Source: Micropterix aruncella (taxonomy: Eukaryota; Arthropoda; Insecta; Lepidoptera; Micropterigidae). Taken from it: 64,000 nucleotides of DNA. Below are positions 11,350 to 25,299 of this stretch, piece after piece. The stretch is from assembly GCA_944548615.1 (NCBI GenBank), contig OX155950.1, forward strand, positions 37,398,413-37,462,412, read 5' to 3'. Position 1 is the first letter of the stretch, and every line of letters starts with the position of its first letter. The translations under genes were made by a program, and so were the position numbers. The notes below the pieces were generated by a model. That model was not told the origin of the DNA and made no database searches. It saw only the letters and a list, made by a program, of their open reading frames with translations.

Positions 11350-11760
11350 TTTCCAGGACAAAGGAAAGAAGACCATAGGGATATTCCGTGACCTGTCTAA
11401 AGCTTTTGATACGGTCTCGCACGAAATTCTGTGCCAAATACTAATCAAGTTTGGTGTCGAGGGCAGGGAAAACAAGTGGTTTCGAAGCTACTTTGAAAAT
11501 AGACCTCAAGTAACAGCTATTAATAACCTTACAAGTAACAAAACGATCGCTAAGTATGGTGTACCCCAGGGTAGTGTCTTGGGACCCTTATTGTTCCTGA
11601 TTATTATGAACGAACTGTGTGATCTATCTCTGGACAATAACGGGCATATATTTTCTTTCGCCGACGATAGTATCATACTTGTTAAGGCTGACTCTTGGAA
11701 GGAGCAACAGAGAAAGCTCAAAATATCCTGAATATTGCCAAAAAATGGCTGGATCACCGC
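11350..11760 (+). pseudogene. Non-LTR reverse transcriptase core fragment
   Basis: Encodes consecutive RT motifs: DLSKAFDTVSHEIL (palm motif with the first catalytic Asp), YGVPQGSVLGPLLF, and FSFADDSIIL (the catalytic ADD box). The spacing is as in Jockey/CR1-like LINEs. The reading frame ends at TGA 11729-11731. A +1 frame then continues 'KAQNILNIAKKWLDH', which is the expected RT continuation, so a frameshift lies near 11710. After about 11757 the similarity ends. Endonuclease, thumb and 3' UTR are absent, leaving only an internal fragment. Confidence 0.85.
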
Positions 11761-12765
11761 ATTCTGACATCATGAAAAAAATAATAACACATAATTGTAG
11801 CAAATCAGATTATCATACTCGTTCTCTTCCGTCTCTTCCGTTCGTCGTCCCCCTTTTGCTTGCTTGCTTGTGACCTATAAAGAACCGCAGCTTTCGTCCA
11901 TAATTGGATAGCGGTTGTCAAGCTGCAGCTTTCCATGCATCTAGAATGCCGGGACCCTTGAAAGCGCTTCTCTCTTACACCACAATCCGAATGCGCTGTT
12001 TACTTTAGCACAATTAAATAAATTACAACTTCCCAGCACTTTCCATCCAACAACCCTATAATTAAATCTCTCGCGTTCCGATACAGCGACGCGTCTGGCA
12101 ACATTCTACCACAAAAAAATCTACATTTGCAGAGAATTTTATAGTAGAATCACCTAAAAACTAATCACTCAAAACTAATCAATCGCAGAGCAGCGATTCG
12201 CAGTTTGCCAACCTTCGATTGGATAACCATTCATCCTACAGAAAATATTTGCACAAAATCGTAAAGTGTGTTAGCGAAAATCATCCAGATTAAAAAGATG
12301 CTATCTCGGATTAATCTCGCCCTCCCTCGAGTGTTTTTATTCCAAACAACGTAACGGCTGGCTGTGAAACTATTTGCCTTGATTAATCGCTAGACATGAT
12401 ATCGTTAGACGAACGGATTAGGTTGCGCAATTTTTCACTTTAATTAAAGTAACATGGCTAAGTCGATGCTATTAGCAATTTCAATAAGAACAAGAAAATT
12501 AAGTAGAGTGTGTGGGAGGGCAATTGTATTCGATTTTTTAGAGGAGTACAATATATGCGTTAGCCAATATTGATCCAATTAGTAACGAGCTCAAAAACTT
12601 GACCTAAAAAACGGTCTAAAAGAAATCGAATCAGTTTGGAGAAATTCGACTAAAATAGGTTAAACTGAAAGCTCAAAAGACTGGCCACTAAACAGTAAAG
12701 TAAAAAAAAATAAAAATGAAACTCTTTACTTTTCAAACGCTATTAGTATATTATTTCTATTAGAA
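11761..12765. other. No gene seen
   Basis: AT-rich sequence. Near 11880-11930 an imperfect repeat GCAGCTTTCGTCC / GCAGCTTTCCATGC is present. No supported exon or TE protein. Confidence 0.4.
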
Positions 12766-12769
12766 ATAA

Positions 12770-13330
12770 AAAAAAAACGATTGTGTCACCCCAACATTTA
12801 ACGGCAAGTAGACGATCCCCCCCCCCGCACGTTAACCCAACCTCCCCCCGAGCGCCAATTCGTACTATATTTGTAGTATTTTCCGTGGTATTAAAATTGT
12901 ATTTTTACAAATATGATGTAGTATTTTCTAAATATGGCCGCTTTTAAATATTGTTTGCGTCGCTTGTATAAGAGATATTCCAACCAATTTAGTTTTACAA
13001 CGGGTTTTCGATCCAACCTGTGTACGAACAAAGAACGATCCATATCGTTGTAACAGCCTGAGGTGACGGGGTCGCCCGTTGTAGTCGACACCGCCCTAAC
13101 TGTGTACCGAATTTCAAGTCTATAACTGCAATATTTCGAGATTAAAGTATGACTAGCGTACCCAACCACAATCTTTTCATCTCTTGCCATGACCAAATGA
13201 TGCCTGCATGCCAAATTTTAGCTTATTCGGATGAAGCGTTTGGGCGCTATCGTAGAGGAAAACACACACACATAGACAAACACACACGCACACAGACGCA
13301 GCCAGACTTCAGTCTGGAAATGGTCTTATT
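12770..13330 (+). repeat. Family S composite, copy B, with nested X head
   Basis: Begins with the 'GTGTCACCCCAA' head and C-rich run, then 'TTTGTAGTATTTTCCGTGG', 'GTCGCTTGTATAAGAGATATTC', 'TGATGCCTGCATGCC', and an ACAC microsatellite to about 13300. The order matches the inverted copy at 26640-27113. A family X head fragment interrupts it at about 13015-13097. Confidence 0.65.
13015..13097 (-). repeat. Family X head fragment inside family S
   Basis: Inverted head: GTCGCCCGTTGTAGTCGACA preceded by AACGATCCATATCGTTGTAAC. It splits the family S copy between its CCAACC and ACTGTGTACCG blocks, so it arrived after that copy. Confidence 0.6.
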
Positions 13331-13565
13331 CGTCGTTAAAATGTATATATTCGTCTTTATCACGATTTTTATCGAGATGTCGAGAAAGCAATTATGTGTT
13401 CGCTGAAAAATACATTTAATAGAAGAATATTCGATGATTTTTTAGGATTTTCGTTGGGTTCAGAACCAGAAGCAAAGTTATGAAAATTTTAGTGAACATA
13501 CATGTATAATGATGAAACTCCATCCAATGCCACTGTATAGTATGTATATTACTGGTCCAATAAAT

Positions 13566-13680
13566 TTAAACGCGATTGCACCCACGTCGTTGAAGATGTA
13601 AGACAAGGGCGTCCTGGAACGGCAGTGATGGAGGAAAACGTCAACATTGTGCGGCCTAAGATTGAAGCAGAAAATTGAAC
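13566..13680 (+). pseudogene. mariner transposase N-terminal fragment
   Basis: One frame reads 'DVRQGRPGTAVMEENVNIV', then PKIEAEN and a stop. It matches the linker between the two HTH subdomains of DD34D mariner transposases, where a GRP-containing motif (an AT-hook-like GRPR in some) precedes TAV.EEN. No catalytic domain or TIRs were found nearby. It is a short relic, distinct from the mariner-like element at 40157-41460. Confidence 0.5.
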
Positions 13681-13934
13681 GATTTTAACAAATACGCGCA
13701 ATATTAGGTATGACCTAATTTTGAGCAATTTTACCTGACTACACGGAAGATTTGTGTGAAGACCTACACGGATACCTTACAATTTCAGCGACGCTTACAA
13801 ACGCTGTCGCTTAGAATGCTGTCGCTAAATGCTTGAAAATTTCAACAATGGTCAATATTTGATAGGGCTACACTTTGGATTTCTCACCAACCCGCCATCC
13901 CAGTAGGGTATAACAATATTGATTGCTCTTTTAA

Positions 13935-14700
13935 CTATGGAGTGAATGAAGACTCATTGGGACGAATTAGTCCACCGTCTAGCTACGCCAACATGCCCGT
14001 GAAAGACCAACGTCTTATCGCGAGGCACTGCAAAGTTAATCAACGGGTAGCCCCTGGCTCTCACTACCAGATTTTGCCGGATTTCTTCCTACTCCGTCGC
14101 TTGCGCTGCCTTTAGCAGATGTCAGTGGCAATTCGGTCCGAATTCAAATTCGGTTCTTTGTCCGTCTATCACACGGGATCGGGTGGCCAACTGGTCATTT
14201 CAAGAGTAGCTGGCATCATGCCCAACAATCATCCCCGCTTCTTAAGAAACGTGTAAGATCGTTTCCAGACCCTCCCAGTTATTCGATGTCGCACAGTCGA
14301 TTAGTTGATGCCGCACAATGCGCAAACTGACCAGCGCCCGTTGGTTTGACCCACCTGCTGTAACGGGGGAAACAGAGTCCTTTCCAGGTTCAAACCTCTT
14401 CGAGGAAGCATCTTGCGATGTCGACTACAACGGGCGAGCCCGTCACCACAGGACGTTTTAACGATTAGTCGTTCTGTCGCCCTGCAGTGAACGTAGAAGA
14501 CTTTGGACACTCGCTCCTCCACTGGACACTCATTCCTGGCTCACTCGCGGTAAGGCGTTGGACTCTCACGGGTTGTGTCGTAGCTGGACGTAGATTGTAC
14601 TGTCCAAAGTCTTCGAGGAAGCAAATAGATGGTAGATGAACCGTGTGTTGAGCCGACGTAAAATGACGAGCAGGTCACAATGCTCCAACTGCATAGGAAC
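13935..14700. repeat. Cluster of three family X pieces
   Basis: 13935-14415 is a plus-strand X copy lacking its head (CCACCGTCTAGCTACGCCAA onward). At 14417-14525 a new plus-strand head starts (TGTCGACTACAACGGGCGAG). From about 14530 to 14700 a minus-strand piece follows. Back-to-back fragments suggest repeated insertion or rearrangement in existing X DNA. Confidence 0.65.
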
Positions 14701-17020
<2,320 letters not shown>

Positions 17021-17024
17021 AAAA

Positions 17025-17270
17025 AATCGGTTGTGTCACCCCAAGACGCTCCCGGTAATCAGACACCTCCCCTCCTCTCCACCCGCTGCTCCTAAACCCT
17101 TATGCCCTCTTCCAAGCAGCACCCGCCCCCTAATCCCCCCCCAACTCCACCTTACCGGACTCCCCCGACACCTTCCCCCAAATCCCCCCCCAAACTCTAC
17201 CCCCCAAACCCCCAAACTCCACTCCCATCCCCCAACCCTCACCGCCCCCTTCCCCATCCAAAACGATCGA
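17025..17270 (+). repeat. Family S head with long C-rich tract
   Basis: Starts with TCGGTTGTGTCACCCCAAGAC, as at 31838 and, inverted, near 27105. It continues into roughly 200 bases of C-rich, G-poor sequence. The predicted proline-rich ORFs are a by-product of C runs. No family S body follows. Confidence 0.55.
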
Positions 17271-18640
17271 TTTGCATTGCTGCCAAAATTTGGCCATTGC
17301 ACAGTTCTTCGAAAGGTTGAAAGTTATTTGAATAAGATCCAGACTGTTTGTAATATATGGATTATATTATATATTACTGCATATTTATTGTTAAGTAATA
17401 TTTTTAATAAATCAAAAGTTATTATTGTATGTATCTATGTATGACCGCACTTCCCCTTATAACTTTTTCCATCAGCGAAGGCCGCAGCATAATCGTTTTA
17501 TAGCGGTATTCGAAAGGACGGACTACTGGAAATTGCGTCCTTTTCTAGCGTGTCGATTTGCGATTCTGTTTTCTCGTTAAAGCCGTGTGCTCCTTAACTA
17601 GAGCCCGACCAAATATAATTTTCAATGTAAGCAAAACAAAATAAGAGTAATAAAGATTCTTCGATATCTAGTAATGGCCCGGTAATGAATTCTGACATAA
17701 CTGCAATACAGCCCGATTAAAATAGTGGTTAGGTCACCCGATCTTACATTGCACAAGGTTTCGGCTTCGAATGAATCGAATGCAATATCAAAACACTCAC
17801 TTACACATATGTTACACGTACCCATACATATAAACACATAATAATAGGGTTGGTTGTATGAGATTGTCGTATAATAATAAATCTGCTCATTGTAAATTTT
17901 CACAATAACGAGTAGAGAACAAAATACCCAGAGAGAGAGAGAGAGAGCATGCGTTCGATAGTTATAATGTAGACATTTTACAAACTATCCCATCAAGTAA
18001 GTGAAGTGTCGCTGTCCATACGTAGTTCTCATTTCCGCTGCGTGTCCCTATCTTTTGTCCTGCATCATTTTTGGGCTATTATTTTTCTTCGGTTAAGGCT
18101 GCCATGATGTATTTTCGGTGGCAATCGAGGAACAATCTAATAAATAGTCGACTAACGTTTAATATATTGAAGTCTTTGTAAAGTTGTTTCTTTATTATCA
18201 CTTATCACTTAAGTAAGGCTTTTTGAACCTTGATCAACGCATCAATATTTGGTTTGACCATAGTTTCTGAATCAGTCAGTCCATACATATATGACAAGCG
18301 CCTTTGGAAGTCAGTAGTATTTAGTCCTCAGCAAGATTGTAGTTAGTAGGTATGTTATATTTTCAAATAGCTATATCAGTTACATAGTGTGTCACAGTTG
18401 TCTCTGCATGTTAACAGTATTAAATAAGCAATACTGGTATTAAAGTAAAGAGCTTAGGTACAGATCATTGATTGCTTACCTATCGGCACTAATTTTGAGA
18501 CGATACTTGAACACAGTGTTGGTAATTGTACAAAATATGTACATAGGTGTCTAATTTGCAAACTACGTAACGTATATAACGACAATACTAATAACATACT
18601 ACAAAAATAAATTAATAGTTTAAAAAAACCACTAAAAACA
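17271..18640. other. No gene seen; (GA)n at 17931-17948
   Basis: AT-rich DNA with one short GA microsatellite. The 93-codon minus ORF at 17622-17903 has no recognisable domain. Confidence 0.4.
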
Positions 18641-18652
18641 CGCTTTTGGGCT

Positions 18653-18925
18653 ATGCTACGATATTCACATACACACGGCTATGATACGATACTCCATCAT
18701 GGAATGCCAGTGCCTATCTTCCGGCTTCATCATCAGACCTTGAAACCTAAACGTGGTCAAAGTTCATTCCAAGACTTTTATAACAAGTTTAAACACAGCT
18801 ATGATACGATGTTCCATCATGAAGTTCCAGTTCATACCTTTCGACTCCATCATCAGATCAGTTCGACAGTACCATATTATTGTATTGTCATCAGAACTAC
18901 ATACAGCTGCCAATTTTCATGAAAC
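18653..18925 (+). repeat. Two ~120-bp imperfect tandem units
   Basis: 'AGCTATGATACGAT.TTCCATCATG' and the 'CCATCATCAGA' closing block recur 120 bases apart (starts 18679 and 18799). It resembles a dispersed lepidopteran repeat I have seen before but cannot name. Confidence 0.6.
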
Positions 18926-18929
18926 TACG

Positions 18930-19405
18930 ATCTTTGGAAGATGGTTAAATTAGTTACCTTAGATTCCATTACATAGTTACATACAGGTCGACCTAATAAA
19001 AGCGGGTTAATAGCACTAAATACTATACAAATCTTAGAAAAACAATCGCGATTTAAATCGAAAACATTCGGGGGAGCAGGAGCCTTGGGGTGACCGAAAC
19101 GATTAAAAAAAAATGTAACCGGATTCACACTGCCTCTATTCTCAACCCGTTCGCCTTTTTACGAGATGGCCAGAGGGGCGTATTTCGCTCGCACGCCGAA
19201 TGGGCTGAGGATTCCTCTTTCGCTTCGTCTACACATCGGCCCAACTCCTGGTAATTAACCGGCGCCTGTGTAATTAGGAACTTAATTAAACTGTTTCCCT
19301 TCCAGTGGTCGTGCCGTCGCCCGCTCCGAGGCCGACTGCGGTCGGCGCGGACGGTCGCTCTTGACCAATCTTGCCGGACGGGTCGCGCCGACAACGACTA
19401 GGACC
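18930..19405. other. Unassigned flank of the hAT element
   Basis: Becomes GC-rich from about 19140. 'TTCCCTTCCAG' near 19305 looks like a splice acceptor, but the following frame stops early. No gene supported. Confidence 0.35.
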
Positions 19406-19537
19406 ATCTCCAACAGGGGTTCCCAAACTTATTCGTATCACGGCCCCTTGATGCTAAAAGAAAATACTCACACTCCCCCGTCATGTTATTAATTAATAAA
19501 ATAAGCGAAAAAAAGTAATAAACATAAGGTTTGTTTA

Positions 19538-20490
19538 GGGTAAAAGTGGGATAGTTGCCCTAGGAGCCGTCGTCGAACTTTATTTTTACACAGGCGATAA
19601 GTGCAATCATCGCGGTTGCCGCTCAAACACTACAGGTGCAGGGGATTGTACTTTGCTAATAAGTATTAGCTGTGACCGTATCATGTTTGCAAGTCTTAAT
19701 TTTGAAGTATGGAGCATCTATCCTACTGGGGCAACTATCGGAGTTAATGGGGAGTTCAACATTGGACTATCGGAGTTAGTCAACTTCGGGAGTTAATGGG
19801 CCCTTGCTGAGTTGACCACGAAGACCCATTCTGTTCAGGGTTGGTCACACTCACGGGTCAACACCTATCCGACGGCCTCCACGCATGAAGTGCGAGCCTG
19901 GGTAGGACTCTGGCCTTATGGTCAGTTTCCCCTGGGAATCAACCTTCTGGCGCTCCTGGACGGTCTGCGCACCGTGCGGCGTAAGCCAATCGACTGTGCA
20001 CTCTGACTAACATTCACATTCGGGGGAGTCTGGAAGCAGTACTATTTCCTATAGAGCGGGGGTGGTTGCGGACCTTACGACGACTGCTCTTGAAACGACC
20101 ATCGGCCATCCGAACCTGGGTGAACAGCCGGGCAAAGGACGCTGTGGTCCGCGATAGATTCGGTAAACACCGTTTCACCGCTTCGTAAGGGAGAGGACCG
20201 CGCAAGCGACCTCGAAATCGTAACCAATCGAGAGACTGGAGTAATCTGGTCACAATTGGAAGTAAGGGCGTGAGTGTAAGCCCGCCGGGTAACACTCCTG
20301 GCTATCTCGCGGTTAAGGCGTTGGCCTCTTACGGGCTTGTGGCGTAGCTAGATGGTGGACTGTTTTGTCTTCAAGTCTTCTGCGCTCACTCCAGGGAGAT
20401 AGAACGACTAATCGTTAAAACTTCCTGAGGTGACGGGCTCGCCCACTGTAGTCGAGAACCCTAGTTGGGGCAACTATCCCACTTTTACCC
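19538..20490. mobile_element. TA-flanked MITE inside the hAT
   Basis: Starts GGGTAAAAGTGGGATAGTTG and ends with its inverse, CAACTATCCCACTTTTACCC. Each side is bordered by TA (19536-19537 and 20491-20492). TA duplication and short TIRs fit the Tc1/mariner superfamily. Minus the nested family X copy, the element is about 280 bp and non-coding. Confidence 0.75.
19790..20461 (-). repeat. Family X1, near-complete inverted copy, innermost insertion
   Basis: Matches 7264-7935 inverted, from GTTAATGGGCCCTTGC to the head complement GCCCACTGTAGTCGAGA. It sits wholly within the TA-flanked MITE, so it is the youngest of the three nested insertions here. Confidence 0.75.
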
Positions 20491-20591
20491 TATTGCTTAT
20501 ATTAAATAAATACGTAAAAGTAGTACAAAACAAATCAATGAGACGGATAAGCTTGCATATTTCTAATCAGATTGGCAATTCTCGGTTGAAT

Positions 20592-20777
20592 TCAAAAAAG
20601 TGCACAGCGTAATTCTCCGGTAATATCGAGTTTGTTTCTATACTTCGTTTTAATTGGTACAACTGATAAAAATGCATTTTCGCACAAATAAGTGCTTGAA
20701 AAATGTATATACAAACGCAGCACTTGCACTGCTTTGGTAAACTTTGAAAGCTGGACCCAACACAATGTTTTATCCAT
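20592..20777 (-). pseudogene. hAT transposase dimerisation domain (ZBED/SCAND3-like)
   Basis: The minus-strand frame carries FSSTYLCENAFLSVVPIKTK and, shortly after, YRNKLDITGELRCALF. This is the C-terminal dimerisation motif of hAT transposases related to ZBED5/FAM200. It ends at a TGA just beyond the motif, where family proteins have a short tail. Catalytic residues and the BED finger are missing. Orientation agrees with the surrounding hAT TIRs. Confidence 0.75.
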
Positions 20778-21134
20778 CTTTTCAAAATTGTATTCGGCAT
20801 TTGTATCATTTTCATCGTCATTGATAATTTTTAATTTCCAAAGCTTGCTCTAGAAATCGTCCGCGGAGAACCCTATTATATTGATAAAGAGAAATGTAGA
20901 AATATTAAATATATCAGACGTGGTTGTATGGCACCTGTGGTACGATTAAAGGGGTAGGTCGTGTTCGTTGTACTGTATCACTCAGGAGCCTGCGCCCCTT
21001 TTGTAATGTCTTCACGACCCCCTTGGGGGGCGCGCCCTCCACTTTGAAAATCACTGATCTACAGAATTCGAGTATACGTCGGTAATAGAAGAACTACTGC
21101 TTTCTAAAATGCATTATCTTGGATTAATATTATT

Positions 21135-21444
21135 GGGCCCGATTGCGTTTCTTTGTGAACTAAAACTGAAATTAATTCAAGCGAACGAGATAGAGCAAAC
21201 CGTTGGAGCGGAATATGAAACGAACGATCGTCGATAAAACTGCCTGTCGAACTTATACTAGTCCGAATAAATTTGAACACATTTCGTGCGGTCTTAGATT
21301 CAGATGCTTTACCTTTGGTGGGTAGTTATAAAACGAAAAATGACATGACAACCGTTTATTTCACATTCCGCTCTAGCGTATTGCCCTATCTCGTTCACTC
21401 GAACTAATTTCCGATTTTAATTCACGAAGAAACGCAATCGAGCC
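21135..21444. mobile_element. Foldback MITE, copy 2 (310 bp), TSD TATT
   Basis: Begins GGGCCCGATTGCGTTTCTT and ends AAACGCAATCGAGCC, with inverted similarity extending some 70-80 bases inward (AGCGAACGAGATAG / CTATCTCGTTCACT). TATT lies directly on both sides (21131-21134 and 21445-21448). Homologous to 10170-10471. Confidence 0.75.
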
Positions 21445-21939
21445 TATTTTTTTTTCATCAGGCAAGACAAGATTCAATAGACAAGACCTAACTTGTCTGC
21501 CGTCATTTTAATCCTTATTACATTGAGAAAATATAAAACATATAAAATTTCACTGATTCCCATACTTCATAAAATTTCCCATATTTTTCCGTTCTTCATA
21601 AAATTACCCTAATTCCCAACAAAAAAATCTAAACAAAATTTCCCAAAAAATATTGTAATAATAAGCAGTAATTTGAAATAGGTAAATAACAAAATAACAA
21701 CACATGTACACATAATGTACACACCCTCACACGGAACAGTGAATTCGGATTTATATTGTTATTACAAATAATTATTTTATAATTAATAAAGTTTTATTAT
21801 TTAACGTTTTTTAAGATTATTTTTACGTATTTTTTAAATTTTAATCTATTTATATATTTTTATTTTTATTGATTTTTGTTTGAAACTAATCGAAAACATA
21901 TTTTTTCTTAAAATTTCATATAAATTGCTATCGCAATTG
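21445..21939. other. AT-rich DNA, no gene seen
   Basis: Repeated 'AAAATT.CCC' runs near 21550-21640. Nothing coding. Confidence 0.4.
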
Positions 21940-22395
21940 TCTGAGACGATTAAGACCAATTTCAAAATGAAGTTTGGCTGTGTGTCAGCCTGTCTGTGTA
22001 TGTGTGTGTGTATTCCTCCACGATAGCGCCCAAAAGCTTCATCAGAATGAGTTGAACTATGGCATGCAGGCATTCTTTGGTCATCGCAAGAGTTGAAAAG
22101 GTTGTGTTTGTAATCGGTCTACCAGACGGCGCAGTAGTCATATATTAATTTTGACTGCAATTACAGTGTAAAATTTTGGTTGGAATATCTCATATACAAG
22201 CTACAGTAATATTATTTAAATTCCGCCCTAAATTTTAATCAATCATACACGCCGAGCCGCCCTAGGCTATCCGAAAAAGGAACCGCGCCATCCGAGGCGG
22301 TTGTGTAATGGAATTAAAACTGGTTAGTCCGCCGGCCGAGAGAAGGCGCTCGTCGATTTTATTAATGAAATTATTATTCAGATAGACTCGGTTCT
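21940..22395 (-). repeat. Family S composite, copy C
   Basis: Inverted. The TGTGTGTG tract and TGGCATGCAGGCA lie at the 3' end, then CATATACAAGC, then a GC-rich 5' segment (TCCGCCGGCCGAGAGAAGG at about 22330). The 5' segment is homologous to 31990-32105, which shows it belongs to the same composite as the AC-tailed body. Confidence 0.65.
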
Positions 22396-23090
22396 TAGCT
22401 ACTGGTCGGAAAAGTCTTGGCGTGATACAACCGTTTTTTTTAAGGAGCCACTAATCGCGTTTTTCTCTATAATCTCCCCAATATACCTTTAATTTACAGT
22501 TTTACAATTTACAATTTACAGTTTAATATATATATAGGTATGTGTATAAGCATTTGTATATATGTATATATTATGTAGGTTTATACGAAAATCAATTTAT
22601 TTATATGCTTTAGTCTTTAGATACGCATACATTGCATAATATTTGGTATAAATATTTTTTTTTTAAATATTTTATTGTATCATATTGTACTGTAATTTTC
22701 GCTTATCCTTCTTTTCACATCAGCATGTAGGTTGACCGGAATATATTGTCATGTAGAAATAAGTCCGCCATCGTACTTTTTAAATAGTGCAATAAAGAGA
22801 TTTTTTATTTCACCTTCATTAGGGCTAACCTAACGAGTGTTATGAGAGCTATGCGGGTTCTTCAACACAAATAAAATATGCGGATTCTTCATAAATGATC
22901 TTAAATAAGGAATTCAGATTAGGAGAAGTAGACGGCGATGTCACACATACGGTGTTTAAAAAGCTGCGTTTTTCGATGAATTTTTAAATGTTACGTTTTA
23001 ATCAGTGCGGATAGGGAAATCGACGCTATGGTAGCGCTGAAGCCAACGCCAAAGTATCGGCATTCATTATATTTAGTATTAAATTGCTCA
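22396..23090. other. No gene seen
   Basis: AT-rich, with a short repeated 'TTTACAATTTACA' near 22500. Confidence 0.4.
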
Positions 23091-23092
23091 AC

Positions 23093-23560
23093 GGTGTCGA
23101 CTACAGCGGGTGAACCCGTCACCCCAGACTGGTATAGCGATATGTGATCATTCTTTCAGCCGTGGAATAAGCGTAGAAGACTTAGAGTCGAGACAATCTA
23201 CCGTCTAGCTCCGCCAACAAGCCCGTTAGAAGCCAACGCCTTAAGGCGAGACACAGGGAAAGGTACCCAGCGAGGAGCCTCGCCCCTTACCTACCAGTTT
23301 TGATAGGATATCTCCGTCTAGAGTTAACCTTCAAGATACCTCCGTCCTCCCGACTGGTTACAGGTCTGAAGTCGCTTACGCGGCCTCTACCTGCTGTGTT
23401 TCAGCGGTAATTCAGTTTTAATTTATCGCGGACCTGGGCGTCCTTTGCCCGTAGTGCCACACGGGATCGGGTGGCTCGAGGTCATTTCTAGAGTGGCATG
23501 ACAGCAGGTCAACATCCACCCCCGCTGCTTAGGAGACAGTATATGTCTTCTTTTCAAACT
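23093..23560 (+). repeat. Family X2, 3'-truncated copy
   Basis: Starts GTGTCGACTACAGCGGGTGA and follows the X2 sequence to GCTTAGGAGACAGTATA. It breaks off into poly-A-like sequence, so the X2 tail is missing. Confidence 0.7.
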
Positions 23561-24520
23561 TTTCTTCAATAAATACAATTTAAAAATTTGACAAAAAACT
23601 TTAAAAAACAAACAAAATAAAATTTAAAAAAGGATGTTTTTTTCTTTATAAAAGTTGTTTATCACGTCGTACTGATTCACACACCAAAAGAAATGTCCAA
23701 GATGTAATCACACCCTGTATGTATATCATCCACTAAAATGTTAATATGGCATAAATTAAAAGCGGTATGAGTTTCAAGACTCAATCAACTATGTATATAA
23801 TTTATTTAATTTTCTTAATTTTCAAATTACACTGTTAGTATAGATATATTTTGTGTCGCTCCTAACTAGGTATAGCCTGTTCTAACTTGAATACCAAAAC
23901 AAATGATTATAAAATATGTGACTTCCAAATGAAATTTTTCTGAAATAAATTAGATTAATAAAGACCATAATAATTTTACAGCCACATATACATAAGTATA
24001 AAAAAATATAATTAGTTTTAATTAAATAAGTAACAACATTTAATAATTAGTTATAATAAGTAATAATTAATAATAATACATGAATAATAAGTACTTAAAT
24101 AGAGTATATTATGTGTAAAATAGAGTAAGTGTATTAAATAGAGTGATGTCTGTAGCATTTCTTGAAAAATACTATTTAATTAAAGCGATATACAATAAAA
24201 TACTTTTATTGTGCATAAAAAATATTACATGAGGAATATTATACTGGTTTCAAAAAAAGAACGCCCAAATAGCGGACTTCGACGTTTGATAAACTTTCAC
24301 TTCAATGTTCAAATGTTCAAATATCCAAACTAATCAGTTCGATGTTTAGGTCATCGTACAGTACACATATAACTAATAGAGTTAAATTTAAAATAAACTA
24401 ATACAAATATATGCCGTTATGTTACGAATACAATATACCATTATTTTTTGCCCAGTTCAGGATAAAGGAGAGAAAGATATTTGGTTAGAGGCTGTGTGTA
24501 AACAAATGTTTCTTTTACTA
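23561..24520. other. AT-rich DNA, no gene seen
   Basis: Long A/T tracts and TAATAA runs. No motif recognised. Confidence 0.4.
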
Positions 24521-24524
24521 CTTT

Positions 24525-24812
24525 TTAAAGTGAGCAACGAAGATGCACGATAGAGTGTGGGAGCTGATTCCATAAACGAGTAGAAGGCACCGTAAAAAAA
24601 GTATGACTAAAAAGAAGAGTGATGTAACGGTATGGTGAGAGTATTATCATGGCTTGATCTAAGTGGAAGACCGTGGCCTCCCAAAGAATTTCTTCTTGTA
24701 ATAGCAGGGCGGGATTTGTACTGTAAATATCATGTATTAAATGTAATGATATAAGGAAAATCATTAACAATTCTTTACTGAGTCGCGTATATGTAATTCC
24801 AGATGTATTCAA
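24525..24812 (-). pseudogene. Non-LTR retrotransposon RT C-terminal fragment
   Basis: The minus-strand frame ends with FFTVPSTRLWNQLPHSIVHL. This is the conserved C-terminal 'P..R.WN.LP..I' tail of LINE reverse transcriptase ORFs. The catalytic palm is absent upstream. It is a 5'-truncated LINE copy reaching its stop near 24525. Confidence 0.7.
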
Positions 24813-25290
24813 ATACGCGTGTTAGATTTGCAAATGAAATTTCAGAAAATTCTTCATATGCATGCGAGTGTCCCCTTTGGACCTAACCCGCTTCAGCCCG
24901 TTCGAATGGAGGAGTACATTTGCCTGAGATATTTACCTTAGTGATCGCATACGTTTGCCGAGGGTAATTCGTCGGGGATTCTTTGCGGATATTGGAGCGG
25001 GATGACGCACAGTGTTCCGTTTCATTCAATCATTGATTATATATTGTATTAGATCGCTCTACTCCCATAATACGATTTGGCAACCCTTCTGAAACAGCGA
25101 AATTCAGATGGCGCTGATATCATTGTCGGCCAACGAAATAGCGATTTATTTGGCCATCTAAAATAACTTTGACAATATTTTTTTTTAATGAAATACTAAT
25201 TGATTATATTGTGAGCTAATGAGCACAGTGCCTCTATGTGCCATTATGGCCTCTGGCGCGATCGTGGCTCTGGTGAACGTTAGATTTGTA
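24813..25290. other. No gene seen
   Basis: Moderately GC-rich from 24880 to 25010. No ORF or repeat match. Confidence 0.4.
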
Positions 25291-25299
25291 TCGTCCCAA

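Larger units (their letters stand above)
19414..21056 (-). mobile_element. hAT transposon relic carrying a nested MITE
   Basis: Ends are CAGGGGTTCCCAAACTT (19414) and, inverted, CAGTGATTTTCAAAGTG (21056), the usual hAT TIR form CAG.G.TT. The 8-bp flanks ATCTCCAA (19406-19413) and ATCTACAG (21057-21064) agree at 6 of 8 positions, as expected for an aged hAT target duplication. The interior holds a minus-strand dimerisation-domain fragment and an insertion at 19538-20490. Confidence 0.75.

Noticed and set aside
20014..20295. 93-codon minus ORF that looks protein-like
   Set aside because: Lies wholly in a family X1 repeat; other X1 copies have stops in the same frame.
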